A DNA stretch of 41,793 nt, from contig CATLDI010000009.1 in the NCBI GenBank assembly GCA_949902805.1, positions 1-41,793 of the forward strand. Direction: 5' to 3'. This document shows, one piece after another, positions 8,643 to 17,181 of the stretch. How positions within the stretch are numbered: the stretch's first letter is position 1; every line of letters begins with the position of its first letter. Source of the DNA: an uncultured Clostridiaceae bacterium. Its GTDB lineage: Bacteria; Bacillota; Clostridia; TANB77; CAG-508. Under the pieces are notes generated by a model. It saw only the letters and a list, made by a program, of their open reading frames with translations. It was not told where the DNA came from and made no database searches. A program made the translations under genes and the position numbers.

Positions 8643-8876
8643 AAAAAGGCACTCGCTATGCCTTTTGAGCATAGGAGTGCTTTTACACGGTTCCATCCTA
8701 TTTTTTTACTTAATTTATACTTTTAACGCAAGTAATACGTCTAGTTTTTGCTAGAAACAATGAGGTAGTTTTTCAAATATGTTTTCTTTAAGTTTGCTTT
8801 CAACCAGTGACAAACTCTCTCTTTTCAAGTAACCTTTATTTTACTTTGTCTCATTTTTGTTTTTATATATCCTAAC
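8643..8876 (-). promoter_or_regulatory. T-box riboswitch leader of thrS (threonine specific)
   Basis: On the minus strand the leader contains an AG-box-like AGAGAG and a CTGGTTGAAAGC apical region. A specifier stretch follows, AACTACCTC (ACT 8769-8767, ACC 8766-8764; both Thr codons). The T-box AGGATGGAACCGTG is at 8685-8699. The terminator stem GCACTCCTATGC / GGCATAGCGAGTGCC (8646-8681) follows, with a T run. Uncharged tRNA-Thr would base pair with specifier and T-box, favour the antiterminator and turn on thrS. Confidence 0.9.
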
Positions 8877-8884
8877 TATTTTTT

Positions 8885-8913
8885 ATTATACTCTTATTCT
8901 CTTTTATTGTCAA
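8885..8913 (-). promoter_or_regulatory. Consensus sigma-A promoter of the thrS T-box transcript
   Basis: Perfect TTGACA (8908-8913) and TATAAT (8885-8890) on the minus strand with 17-base spacing. Confidence 0.85.
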
Positions 8914-8936
8914 CTTTTAATTCATATAAAATTTAT

Positions 8937-10282
8937 TTAATTATTTAGTTGCCAGTTTAATATTGGATATCCATTATTTATTCCTTTTTCATCATTTTTC
9001 CATACATTTTCACTAAATTCCCCTGAATTTAGTAGTTCTGCTGTTGCATTAGTTGTAGCGCAGTTTATATCTTTTGTTACTCCTCCATTTACATTTCGTG
9101 TTCCTACAGTAGAACCTCCTCTTTTATTACATGAAAGTTTTCCTACATTATAGCAATTATATATATGTTGTATAATATCCACCTAGTCCAGTTATTCCTC
9201 CAACAGAATGATAACCTCTAACATAACTGTTATTACAACAATTAGAAATTGTATTTCTATTTGTTCCTGCTATTGCTCCTGTATAAGTTTTACTATTGAT
9301 AATACTACCTTTTATCGTTATATTTTGAATATTTCCATCATTTATACCAAATAGTCCTAAACTATTAGTTGAACCGTTTATATAAATTCCTTTAATTTCA
9401 TGCTTATTTCCTTCAAAAATTCCTTTGAAATATTGGGTTTTATTTACTTCTAATTTTGAAATTAGCTCCCATTGTACAGCATTACTATTAAATGTTACTG
9501 TTCCATTTTCTGATACTGTATATTTTCCTTCATTTAGGTCTATATCTGCCATTAGTCTTACAGTTTTTCCTTCATAGGTTCTTCCACTATTTACTCTATC
9601 TCTAAATAATTGCATATCAGCTACTGTAAATATATCCATATTCTCTGTTATTTCACTTACTTTAATGCTTCCTATTTGATAGTTGTTTTCTTCATCTTTT
9701 ACTAGTACATTTACTATTTCATTTTTTGTAATTTCTTTTTCTATTTCATATTTTCCATCTTTTTTTCTGGAATTTCTACTATTTCTCCTTTTGCTTGAAT
9801 GTAACTAATTTCTCCTTCATATTCAATTTCTACTTTTATTGTACTTTTTGTGTAATAACTACTTACTGTTTGATTTAATGTTATTTTTATTTGCTCATTC
9901 TGTTTTCCCTTTCCTAAGCTTTCCTCTATTTTGGGTATATTTCTATCTATCATAAATTGCCAACCATCTACTAATATTATATTTCCATTTACAATCATTT
10001 GTTTTTCTTCTAATTTACTAGTTAAATAATCTTGGTTATAATTATAATCATTAATTTTATTAGTTCCGAATATCTAACAATATTATTTCTAGTTTTTCTC
10101 TAGCTTGTTCTTCAAAATTTACTTCTGCATGTTTTGCTCTTTTTATGATGCCGTTCTCTCCCATGGTTAATTTTAATGTAATTCCTGTTAGAATTAGTAA
10201 TATAATAATTGTTATTACAAGAGCTATTAGAGTTATTGCATTAGTAGATTTTATATCTTCAACTATATTTGTTTTGTTATTT
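8937..10282 (-). pseudogene. Decayed pilin-like protein with GLUG-repeat domain (at least three frameshifts)
   Basis: Four frame segments join into one protein. The first is a pilin-type helix NAITLIALVITIIILLILTG (10180-10245). It breaks after LEIILLDIR (about 10070). A segment then reads INDYNYNQDY through VDGWQFMIDRN to KGEIVEIPEKK (about 9760), where another one-base shift moves to DGKYEIEKEIT and MDIFTVADMQLFRDRVNSG. The last shift is near 9170 (GGITGLGGYYTTYI to YNCYNVGKLS). The GLUG-type repeats (TGAIAGTNRNTISNCCNN, HSVGGITGLGG) and the tail NGYPILNWQ are typical of surface proteins. No ATG with a ribosome site precedes the helix, so the start is lost too. Confidence 0.75.
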
Positions 10283-10473
10283 TTTATAAATTGTTATTAG
10301 TATTTATAAAATTTTATTTTTCTTATGTAGATAAGTTATTACATTGATTCTATAATTATTATTTTTTGATGTCAAGCTTTTTCTCTTTTTTTCTTATATT
10401 AATATGTACAAATTTTGAAATTAATTTTGTTTAGTATATCCCAAATAACTAAATTGTTTTTTCATAGCTAATA

Positions 10474-10507
10474 AAAAAGAAATGTCCAAAGCTAAACATT
10501 TCTTTTT
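10474..10507. terminator. Intrinsic terminator for the 10558-10770 RNA (or truB)
   Basis: Arms AAAAAGAAATGT (10474-10485) and ACATTTCTTTTT (10496-10507) with a 10-base loop. It lies about 50 bases beyond the 3' end of the structured RNA on the minus strand. Confidence 0.7.
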
Positions 10508-10557
10508 ACTAAATTTTACTCTTTCATTACAGATTTTATCTTTTCATTTTTCAATAA

Positions 10558-10770
10558 ATAATCCCCACTATAAGCCGCAAGATGATTGGATTTTTAATAC
10601 CTGTTTTCACAGGTGGGTGTCTTGTTGAAAGCTTGTGGGTTTCTTACTATATAATGCAAGCATACACGCTGGCTTTCAATATACCTGACTCCCTTTTATT
10701 ATTTGTTGGTAATAAAATTCCAGTCTACACGTACCGAGCAGGGAAATATAATATCTATTTAATTATTTTC
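10558..10770 (-). ncRNA. Candidate free-standing structured RNA (raiA-motif-like or other; unconfirmed)
   Basis: The minus strand has no ORF but contains several stems in order. A 5' segment TTTCCCTGCTCGGTACG can close with a 3' GTGGGGATT. A hairpin GACT...AGTC (10687-10725) contains AATTTTATTA/TAATAAAA. A perfect TTGAAAGC/GCTTTCAA stem lies at 10625-10679. An ACCTGT-GAAA-ACAGGT tetraloop hairpin is at 10599-10614. GTGT..CTTG inside the second hairpin could pair with CAAGACAC outside it, forming a pseudoknot. Upstream TTGAAA-17-TATTAT (10778-10806) is a plausible promoter and a terminator lies downstream, so it looks like an independent transcript. The branched shape argues against 6S RNA. 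The name is a guess. Confidence 0.55.
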
Positions 10771-10777
10771 TATAATT

Positions 10778-10806
10778 ATAATATCATATCATTATTATAA
10801 TTTCAA
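10778..10806 (-). promoter_or_regulatory. Candidate promoter of the structured RNA
   Basis: TTGAAA (10801-10806) and TATTAT (10778-10783) on the minus strand, 17-base spacing, in otherwise very AT-rich DNA. Moderate support only. Confidence 0.4.
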
Positions 10807-10878
10807 TATCTTTTTGCTGGTAATTTTTGTTTTATTTTTTATTTATATTATTATATTCTGATATTCTAATAATATTTA

Positions 10879-11740
10879 CTATTTTAATATAATATCTCTT
10901 TTAATTTTTTTATTTTTTACTATTCCTGTTCCTAAGTATTTATTTGTATACACATTATATATTCCGTTTTCTTTATCTACTGATATTTGCACTCCATTTA
11001 GAAATTTCTCTATTTGTTTTTCATTTAAATTTATGTGTGGTAAGTCACTTAACAATTTTTCCATTGTTACTATTTTTTCTTCTATAGAATTACTATTATT
11101 TTCTAATTCTTCTATTGTTATCGAATCTTCTATTTTGAACCTTCCTACCACAGTTCTATTTAATTCTTTCATATATCCTATTGTATTTAATTTCTGTGCT
11201 ATATCTTCGCATAAACTTCTTATATATGTACCTTTTGAGCAACTTACTTTAAACTGTATTTCATTTTCTTTATTATTAAAATTAATTAAACTTATTATAT
11301 ATATTTCTATATTTCGTGGTTTTATTTCTACTGTTTCACCATTTCTTGCATATTCATATAATTTTTTTCCATTTATTTTTATTGCAGAATACATTGGTGG
11401 ATATTGTTCTTGCTTTCCTATAAAGCTTTTTAGTACTTCTTCTATTTGTTCTATACTTATATTTTTAACTTCTTTTTCCTCTATAACATTTCCTTCTATA
11501 TCTGCTGTATCTGTTTTTATTCCTAGTTTTAATGTTACTTCATATTCTTTATCATGTTCTATTAAATATTTTGAAAGTTTTGTGCTATCGTTTAAAAGAA
11601 GTGGTAACACTCCTGTTGCATTAGGGTCTAATGTTCCTGTATGTCCCACTTTTTTTATATTTAATATTTTTTTCACTTTTGCTACTACGTCATGTGATGT
11701 ATAGCCTTTTGACTTATTTATAATTATTATTCCGGTTCAT
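10879..11740 (-). CDS. truB: tRNA pseudouridine(55) synthase, with an apparent 1-base frameshift near the start
   Basis: TruB converts U55 of tRNA T-loops to pseudouridine. The catalytic-Asp block VGHTGTLDPNATGVLPLLL and the family C-terminal part are intact in one frame. The expected N-terminus is also visible: AAAGGAG, then ATG AAC (start 11740), then GGA ATA ATA... encoding GIIIINKSKGYTSHDVVAKV. One extra C at about 11735 puts the ATG out of frame. Without correction the first usable start is GTG at 11676, giving 265 aa that lack the conserved about 20-residue N-terminus. It is either a recent loss or a sequencing error. It sits at the 3' end of the rimP-infB operon, where truB is normal. 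Confidence 0.85.
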
Positions 11741-11754
11741 GGTTCTCCTTTTTT

Positions 11755-11992
11755 TATTAGAAGTCGGATGTTGGAATAGTAGTAATTAAAATTGTAGAGT
11801 AACCTTATGTGTATATATATATTAAAATCAAAATTGAATACCGACAGCCCACCCACGGTAGTTGAATACCCCTTGTCTTGGAGGGTTCGATTTTTATTTT
11901 AATATATATAAATGCAGAAGGTGGCTTATTTTTTAGCTATTTCTTCGAAGAACGGACAGCTACTAGCTGCCCCTACAATTTAATTTTAATTT
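11755..11992. repeat. Composite inverted-repeat (MITE-like) region between truB and nrnA
   Basis: Nested inverted repeats: AAATTGTAG (about 11790) pairs with CTACAATTT (about 11975). Inside it, TATATATATTAAAAT pairs with ATTTTAATATATATA. The right part contains TTCTTCGAAGAA...GCCCCTACA, the family signature seen at 12965, 16748, 17261, 20565 and 23388. No ORF is supported here. Confidence 0.65.
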
Positions 11993-12002
11993 CTTCTAAC
12001 TT

Positions 12003-12953
12003 CTATTTCAACTGCATTTTTATTTGGTTTACTATTTTTTCCTTTGCCTGCTCTAACGGCATTGTTACTGTGCATCCTGCTGCGTGGATGTGACCTCCGC
12101 CACCAAATATTAGGCATATATCTGATACATTTACATATTCATTTGAACGTAGTGATACTTTGTATCCTTTTTCTGTTTCACGTATAAATATTGAAACTTC
12201 TACTCCTTCTATACATCTTCCTTCATCTACTATTCCTTCATGGTCGTCTAAAGTAGCTCCTATTTCTTCTATGTCTTGTTTTGTTATGTATGTAAATGAT
12301 ATTTTACCTTCTTCTAAAAATTCCATTCTGTCTATTGCTCTTTTTCTTAGTTCAAAGTTTGCTCTTGTTTTTGTATTCATAGATTTTTTGTATATTTCTG
12401 AAACATTAATTCCTGATTTTAAAAGTCTTGCTGCAAATTCAAAAGTTTCTGGTCTAGTTGACCCATATTGGAAACCTCCTGTATCTGTTATAATTCCTGT
12501 TAGTATACATTTTCCAATGTTATTTGTAATTTCTACTCCAAAATACTCAAATATGGTTAGCAATATTTGTGTACATGCTGGTGAATCTGGATTTACATAG
12601 TTAAAATCTCCATACATTGTGTTTGTTCCATGATGGTCTATTACTATTTTTGTTTTTGCATTTTCAAAATAGTTTGACCAACCATTTAACATTTTTATTG
12701 TAGCACAATCTAATGCTATTGCTAAATCATATATTTCTTGTCCTTCTTTTTTTACAGTGTCTACATTTGGTAAAAATCTATATGTACGTGGATATTGTGG
12801 TATTATAACGTCTACATTTTCTTTTCCAAGTTGTTTTAATGCTTCATACATCGCTAAAGTACTTCCAACTGCATCTCCATCTGGGTTTTCGTGAGTTAGT
12901 ATAACAATTGATTTAGCTTTTTTTATTTGTTCTAATATGTTGTCTAGTGTCAT
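12003..12953 (-). CDS. nrnA: Bifunctional oligoribonuclease / pAp phosphatase (DHH-DHHA1)
   Basis: Protein of 316 aa, normal for NrnA. The DHH phosphoesterase motifs are all present: HENPDGDAVGS (22-32), a DCA block near 82-84, IDHHGTN near 104-111, and the DHHA1 glycine motif GGGGHIHAAGC near 283-293. The family degrades very short RNA oligomers and dephosphorylates 3'-phosphoadenosine 5'-phosphate in the cytoplasm. The start ATG at 12953 has AAAAGGAG upstream. It lies between rbfA and truB, the usual place in Firmicutes, although repeat DNA separates it from both. Confidence 0.95.
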   Translation of the reverse strand: MTLDNILEQIKKAKSIVILTHENPDGDAVGSTLAMYEALKQLGKENVDVIIPQYPRTYRFLPNVDTVKKEGQEIYDLAIALDCATIKMLNGWSNYFENAKTKIVIDHHGTNTMYGDFNYVNPDSPACTQILLTIFEYFGVEITNNIGKCILTGIITDTGGFQYGSTRPETFEFAARLLKSGINVSEIYKKSMNTKTRANFELRKRAIDRMEFLEEGKISFTYITKQDIEEIGATLDDHEGIVDEGRCIEGVEVSIFIRETEKGYKVSLRSNEYVNVSDICLIFGGGGHIHAAGCTVTMPLEQAKEKIVNQIKMQLK

Positions 12954-12964
12954 TTTAATTCTCC

Positions 12965-13106
12965 TTTTGGATGTCAGAAATCAAAAGTCAGAGGTCGGAT
13001 TTTATGGTAATTTCTTCGAAAAATCGATAAATTACTTACAGATATTTCTTACCGATTAATCCCCTACAATTTTATTATCTGACCTCTGTATTTTGACTTC
13101 CGACTT
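12965..13106. repeat. MITE-like inverted repeat between nrnA and rbfA
   Basis: The left arm AGTCAGAGGTCGGA and right arm CTGACCTCTG...TGACTTCCGACT are imperfect complements. Between them lies TTCTTCGAAAAATCG and TTACCGATTAATCCCCTACA, shared with the copies at 16748-16876 and 17261-17327. Confidence 0.7.
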
Positions 13107-13454
13107 CTATTTATTTAAATCTTTTAATATTGAATCTATTTTCATTCCGTATTCCATTGAGTCATCTTCTTCGAATACTAGTTCTGGTGTTATTCTTAGG
13201 TTTATTCTTTTTGCTAATTCAGTTCTTATATATCCTGAAGATTTTTTTAGTGCTTCTAATGTTTTTTCTTTGCTTTTTGAATTTAACATGCTTATATATA
13301 CTTTTGCATATTTTAGGTCTGGTGTTATTTTTACTTTAGTTACACTAATTAAGCCAGTTAGCCCAGGGTTTTTAAGTTCAAAGGAAATAATATTACTTAT
13401 TTCTTTTCGTAATTCTTCGTTGATTCTATTTAATCTATTGTTGTTTTTTGGCAT
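13107..13454 (-). CDS. rbfA: 30S ribosome-binding factor A
   Basis: Protein of 115 aa with the KH-like RbfA fold: RINEELRKEISNII at residues 10-23, then VTKVKITPDLKYAKVYIS, and the C-terminal PELVFEEDDSMEYGMKIDSIL. RbfA helps mature the 30S subunit (16S rRNA 5' end processing) and cold adaptation. The start ATG at 13454 has AAAAGGAGG. It directly follows infB in the operon with a gap of about 44 bases. Confidence 0.95.
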   Translation of the reverse strand: MPKNNNRLNRINEELRKEISNIISFELKNPGLTGLISVTKVKITPDLKYAKVYISMLNSKSKEKTLEALKKSSGYIRTELAKRINLRITPELVFEEDDSMEYGMKIDSILKDLNK

Positions 13455-13498
13455 ATTTTGCCTCCTTTTTCTTTTTTAGGATATGTTTTCATTATTTT

Positions 13499-16426
13499 TT
13501 ATCTTTTTATTTCTTCCATTACGTATACCTCTATGATATCGCCTTCTTTTAGGTCGTTGTAGTTTTCTATTTGCATTCCGCATTCATAACCTTTTGCTAC
13601 TTCTTTTACATCGTCTTTGAAACGTTTTAGTGATACTAGTTTTCCTTCATGTATTACTACGTTTTCACGAAGTACTCTTACTCCTGCGTTTCTTTCTATT
13701 TTTCCTTCTAGTACATATGCTCCTGCTATTGTTCCTACATTTGATACTTTGAATGTTTGTCTTACTTCTACATTTCCTATTACTTTTTCTTCAAATACTG
13801 GGTCTAACATACCTTTCATAGCAGCTTTTACGTCATCTATTGCTTGGTATATTACTGAGTATTGTTTTATTTCTATTTCGTTTCTTTCTGCTAATGCTTT
13901 TGCTGTTACTACTGGTCTTACGTTAAATGCTATTATTATTGCATTTGCAACTTGTGCAAGTGTTACATCTGATTCAGTAACTGCTCCTGCTGCACTATGA
14001 ACTACTCTTACTTTTACTTCTTCATCAGATAGTTTTTCTAATGATTGTTTTAAGGCTTCTGCGCTACCTTGTACATCTGCTTTTACTATAATATTTAAAT
14101 GTTTTAAGTTTCCTTGTTCCATTTGTGTAAATAAGTTGTCTAAAGTTACTTTTTGCATTGCATTTATAGATTTTTCTCTTTGAGCACGTTTTCTTCTTTC
14201 TATTAAGTGTTTAGCCATTTTTTCGTTTTTTACTTCATAGAATATATCTCCTGATTCTGGTACTTCTGTTAATCCCATTATTTCTACTGGTGTAGAAGGT
14301 CCTGCTGATTTTACTTTTTGTCCTTTATCATTTCTCATTGCTCTTATTCTACCTATACTAGAACCAACAACGATTGTGTCTCCTTCGTCTAAGCTACCTC
14401 TTTGTACTAGCATTGAAGCAATTGGTCCTTTTGATTTATCAAGTCTTGCTTCTATTACAACACCTTTTGCTTGTTTTTTAGGATTTGCTTTTAATTCTAA
14501 TACATCTGCTTGTAATAATACCATTTCTAATAGGTCATCAATATTCATACGTTTTTTAGCTGAAATTGGAACAAATATTGTATCTCCTCCCCATTCTTCT
14601 GGTACTAATTCATATGTCATTAATTCTTGTTTTACTTTATCTATATTTGCTTCTGGTAAATCTATTTTATTTACTGCAACTATTATAGGAATATTTGCTG
14701 CTTTTGCATGGTTTATTGCTTCTACTGTTTGAGGCATAACACCATCATTGGCTGCTACTACTAATATTGCTATATCTGTTATTTGAGCTCCTCTAGCACG
14801 CATACTTGTGAAAGCTTCATGTCCTGGTGTATCTAAGAAGGTTATTTCTCTACCATTTACTTCTACTTTATATGCACCTATTGCTTGAGTAATTCCTCCG
14901 GCTTCACCTTCTATTACATTTGTTTCTCTAATAGCATCTAAAAGTGATGTTTTACCATGGTCTACGTGTCCCATTACAACAACTACTGGTGGTCTTTCTT
15001 TTAATTCATCTGCTCTATCTTCTGAATCGTCAAATAGTATATCTTCTTCTTTTACTTCTTGTTTTTTGGTTGCTGTTACTCCAAATTCTTCTGCTACTAA
15101 ATATGCTGTATCAAAGTCTATATCATTATTTATTGTAACCATCATTCCTAAGCCAAATAATTTTTTAATAACTTCTGCTGATGTTTTCTTAAGTTCTGCT
15201 GCTAAGTCTTTTACTGTTATTGTTTCTGGTATTTCAATTTGCGTTAATTGGAATATTTTTTGTTTTCGATCTTCAACATTTTTATTTGCTTTTTTCTTGT
15301 TTCTTTTTCCTCTTGCTGTTGTTAAGTCATAATAATCAAGCATTCCACCTTCCTGATCATTAAACATATTTGATAGTCTATCTACTTGTTTTAATCCTTT
15401 TAGTTTTCCACCGTCGAATTCTTCTGTTCCAAATCTTCCACCTTTTTTGTTTTTGTTTTGCTTTTTATTATTACCAGCTACTCTTTCTTCCATTCTTGCA
15501 TTTTTAGCTTTATCTATTGCTCGAGAACTGAAATCTCTTTGATTTTCTTTTTCTATGATGTCACTTTCCATTATGTCTTTAATGTTTCTGTCTATTCCTC
15601 TATCATCTAAAGGCCTTCTTTCCCTGTTATTGAAGTTACCTCTATTTTGATTATTTCTGAATTCTCCCTTGTTTTTATTTTGGAAGTTATTGTCCCTGTT
15701 TCCATTTCTGTTTTGGAAGTTTGGTCTATCTCCTCTGTTTTGGAAACTTCCTTTTTCATTTCTTTGTCCAAAGTTTCCTCTATCATTTCTATTAGAAAAA
15801 TGGTTATTTCTGTTTTGGAAATTTTCACGATTATTATTTCTATTTTGATATTCCCCAGAATTATTTTTTCCTTTTTGTTCTATATTATTATTTTTATGTT
15901 CTACATTTTCTATTTTTTTAGTTTCAGCTGTTTTTGGCTTATTTTCTGCCTTTATAGTTTCTTTAGTAACAGCTGTTCCTACAGTTTCTGCTTTCTTTTG
16001 TTCTACTTTTTTTGGTTCTTCTTTTTTAGTTTCTTCCTTCTTTCCAATTCCAAATAATTCACTTACTGTCATTGGTTTTGTTGGTTTGTTCCTATAAACA
16101 ATATTATAATCTGCATTTTTATTTCTTTCTACAAATCCAACTTGTTTATGATTATGATTTTCATTAGAATTTTTATTTTCTTTTTTCTCTTCCTCTGTTA
16201 TTATAACTTCTCTTCTTATAATAACAGGTGCTTTCTTTTCTTCTTTTTTAGCTGTTTTTTCTGCTGGCTTTTTAACAAATTGTTCTTTTAATTTTTTTGC
16301 TTGTTCTTCATCTACTGTACTCATATGAGTTTTTGCTTCTATTCCAATCTTGTTTGCCTTTTCTATTACTTCTTTACTGGTTAAGTTCAACTCTTTTGCT
16401 AGTTCGTATATTTTTATCTTACCCAA
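13499..16426 (-). CDS. infB: Translation initiation factor IF-2
   Basis: Large GTPase placing fMet-tRNA on the 30S subunit. The N-terminal IF2-N domain ([20 protein letters not shown]) is followed by a long Lys/Glu-rich then Asn/Arg/Gly-rich linker ([26 protein letters not shown]). A second IF2-N region follows, then the G domain starting [13 protein letters not shown] near residue 483 with [11 protein letters not shown] and NKIDLPEA, and domains II-IV. I choose the TTG at 16426 as start, because GGGGGTGA lies 6 bases before it. An ATG at 16441 lacks a ribosome site. The TTG overlaps the ylxQ stop by 8 bases, implying coupling. The N/R-rich linker is unusually long and repetitive. Confidence 0.95.
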   Translation of the reverse strand: MGKIKIYELAKELNLTSKEVIEKANKIGIEAKTHMSTVDEEQAKKLKEQFVKKPAEKTAKKEEKKAPVIIRREVIITEEEKKENKNSNENHNHKQVGFVERNKNADYNIVYRNKPTKPMTVSELFGIGKKEETKKEEPKKVEQKKAETVGTAVTKETIKAENKPKTAETKKIENVEHKNNNIEQKGKNNSGEYQNRNNNRENFQNRNNHFSNRNDRGNFGQRNEKGSFQNRGDRPNFQNRNGNRDNNFQNKNKGEFRNNQNRGNFNNRERRPLDDRGIDRNIKDIMESDIIEKENQRDFSSRAIDKAKNARMEERVAGNNKKQNKNKKGGRFGTEEFDGGKLKGLKQVDRLSNMFNDQEGGMLDYYDLTTARGKRNKKKANKNVEDRKQKIFQLTQIEIPETITVKDLAAELKKTSAEVIKKLFGLGMMVTINNDIDFDTAYLVAEEFGVTATKKQEVKEEDILFDDSEDRADELKERPPVVVVMGHVDHGKTSLLDAIRETNVIEGEAGGITQAIGAYKVEVNGREITFLDTPGHEAFTSMRARGAQITDIAILVVAANDGVMPQTVEAINHAKAANIPIIVAVNKIDLPEANIDKVKQELMTYELVPEEWGGDTIFVPISAKKRMNIDDLLEMVLLQADVLELKANPKKQAKGVVIEARLDKSKGPIASMLVQRGSLDEGDTIVVGSSIGRIRAMRNDKGQKVKSAGPSTPVEIMGLTEVPESGDIFYEVKNEKMAKHLIERRKRAQREKSINAMQKVTLDNLFTQMEQGNLKHLNIIVKADVQGSAEALKQSLEKLSDEEVKVRVVHSAAGAVTESDVTLAQVANAIIIAFNVRPVVTAKALAERNEIEIKQYSVIYQAIDDVKAAMKGMLDPVFEEKVIGNVEVRQTFKVSNVGTIAGAYVLEGKIERNAGVRVLRENVVIHEGKLVSLKRFKDDVKEVAKGYECGMQIENYNDLKEGDIIEVYVMEEIKR

Positions 16427-16739
16427 TAATTTCACCCCCATCAATATTTTTTAATATCTCTTTTGCAAAATTTATATCTTTTACGCAAATCACTGCTTTA
16501 TTTTCTTTTCCTATACATTTACTTAGAATTTCTATAGTTCCATATATTCGTACGTTTACATTGTTTTCTTTTGAAATTCTTGTTATATTTCTTTTTGTTC
16601 TATCAGCAGCATCTTCTGCTACAAGTACAATTTTTGCTTTTTTATTTTCTATTGTTTCTATAACACTTTCTGTTCCAAAAGCTATTTTACCTGCTCTGGT
16701 TGCTAAGCCTAATAATCTTAATGCTTTGTTTTGTTCCAT
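16419..16739 (-). CDS. L7Ae-family RNA-binding protein (YlxQ-like)
   Basis: Protein of 106 aa with an L7Ae/L30e fold: [18 protein letters not shown] (9-26), [17 protein letters not shown], and a conserved [16 protein letters not shown]. Members bind kink-turn RNA. The YlxQ subgroup is regularly encoded between nusA/ylxR and infB, with a presumed role in ribosomes or RNase P-like RNAs. The start ATG at 16739 has AAAGGAG. Its stop overlaps the infB start. Confidence 0.9.
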   Translation of the reverse strand: MEQNKALRLLGLATRAGKIAFGTESVIETIENKKAKIVLVAEDAADRTKRNITRISKENNVNVRIYGTIEILSKCIGKENKAVICVKDINFAKEILKNIDGGEIIG

Positions 16740-16747
16740 TTTAACTC

Positions 16748-16876
16748 CTTTGATATTCGAAGAATTTTTATTTCTTTTAAGAATGTACGAAACTTTAAAT
16801 CTAACCTACAATCTTTTTATTATTTGGGCGTAATTCGGTAAATGCTCTTAGGTATTCCTTACCGATTAAGCCCCTA
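16748..16876. repeat. MITE-like repeat between rnpM and ylxQ
   Basis: Contains TTCGAAGAA at the left and TATTCCTTACCGATTAAG + CCCCTACA at the right. The right end is nearly identical to the sequence inside the 3' end of nusA (17307-17327). There is no ORF. It is inserted within the operon without breaking a gene. Confidence 0.7.
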
Positions 16877-16878
16877 CA

Positions 16879-17133
16879 TTATTTAATTGTTTCTCTTAAT
16901 TCGTTATATATATCTTCACTTATTTGTGTTTCGAAGCTTCTTTCTAATCTTTTTGTTTTTATTGCTTTTTCTAGGCATTCTATGTTGTCACATATATATG
17001 CTCCTCTGCCATTTGCCTTTCCTGTTTTGTCTATAAAAATTTGACTTTCTTTATTTTTTACTATTCTTATTAGTTCTTTTTTTAGTTTTATTTCATTGCA
17101 ACCTATACATGTTCTTTGTGGTAAGCTTTTCAA
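16879..17133 (-). CDS. rnpM: RNase P modulator RnpM (YlxR family)
   Basis: Small YlxR-family protein, about 84 aa. Signature RTCIGCNE near the N-terminus and GRGAYICDNIECLEKA in the middle. YlxR/RnpM binds RNase P RNA and tunes its activity in Bacillus. A GTG at 17142 lies directly on the GGAG ribosome site, too close to be used. The TTG at 17133 has proper spacing (8 bases), so MKSLPQRTC is the likely start. It lies between nusA and the L7Ae gene as in most Firmicutes. Confidence 0.92.
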   Translation of the reverse strand: MKSLPQRTCIGCNEIKLKKELIRIVKNKESQIFIDKTGKANGRGAYICDNIECLEKAIKTKRLERSFETQISEDIYNELRETIK

Positions 17134-17181
17134 AATTTTCACTCCTTATTTATTGTATTCACTTGGTTTTTAATTCATGTC

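Noticed and set aside
10558..10770. 6S RNA or tmRNA assignment
   Set aside because: 6S should be one long hairpin with a central bubble; this folds into several branches. No tmRNA tag frame or tRNA-like acceptor end with CCA is seen.
10582..10800. 72-codon plus-strand frame opposite the structured RNA
   Set aside because: No ribosome site and the minus strand has clear RNA-like stems with promoter and terminator.
12160..12600. Long plus-strand frame opposite nrnA (and similar frames opposite dnaE, thrS, infB, nusA, recA and the recombinases)
   Set aside because: They mirror well-supported minus-strand genes, have hydrophobic Ser/Leu/Phe-rich shadow composition and lack ribosome sites.
15607..15828. 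73-codon minus-strand frame inside infB
   Set aside because: It overlaps the Asn/Arg-rich linker of IF-2 in another frame and has no start signal.
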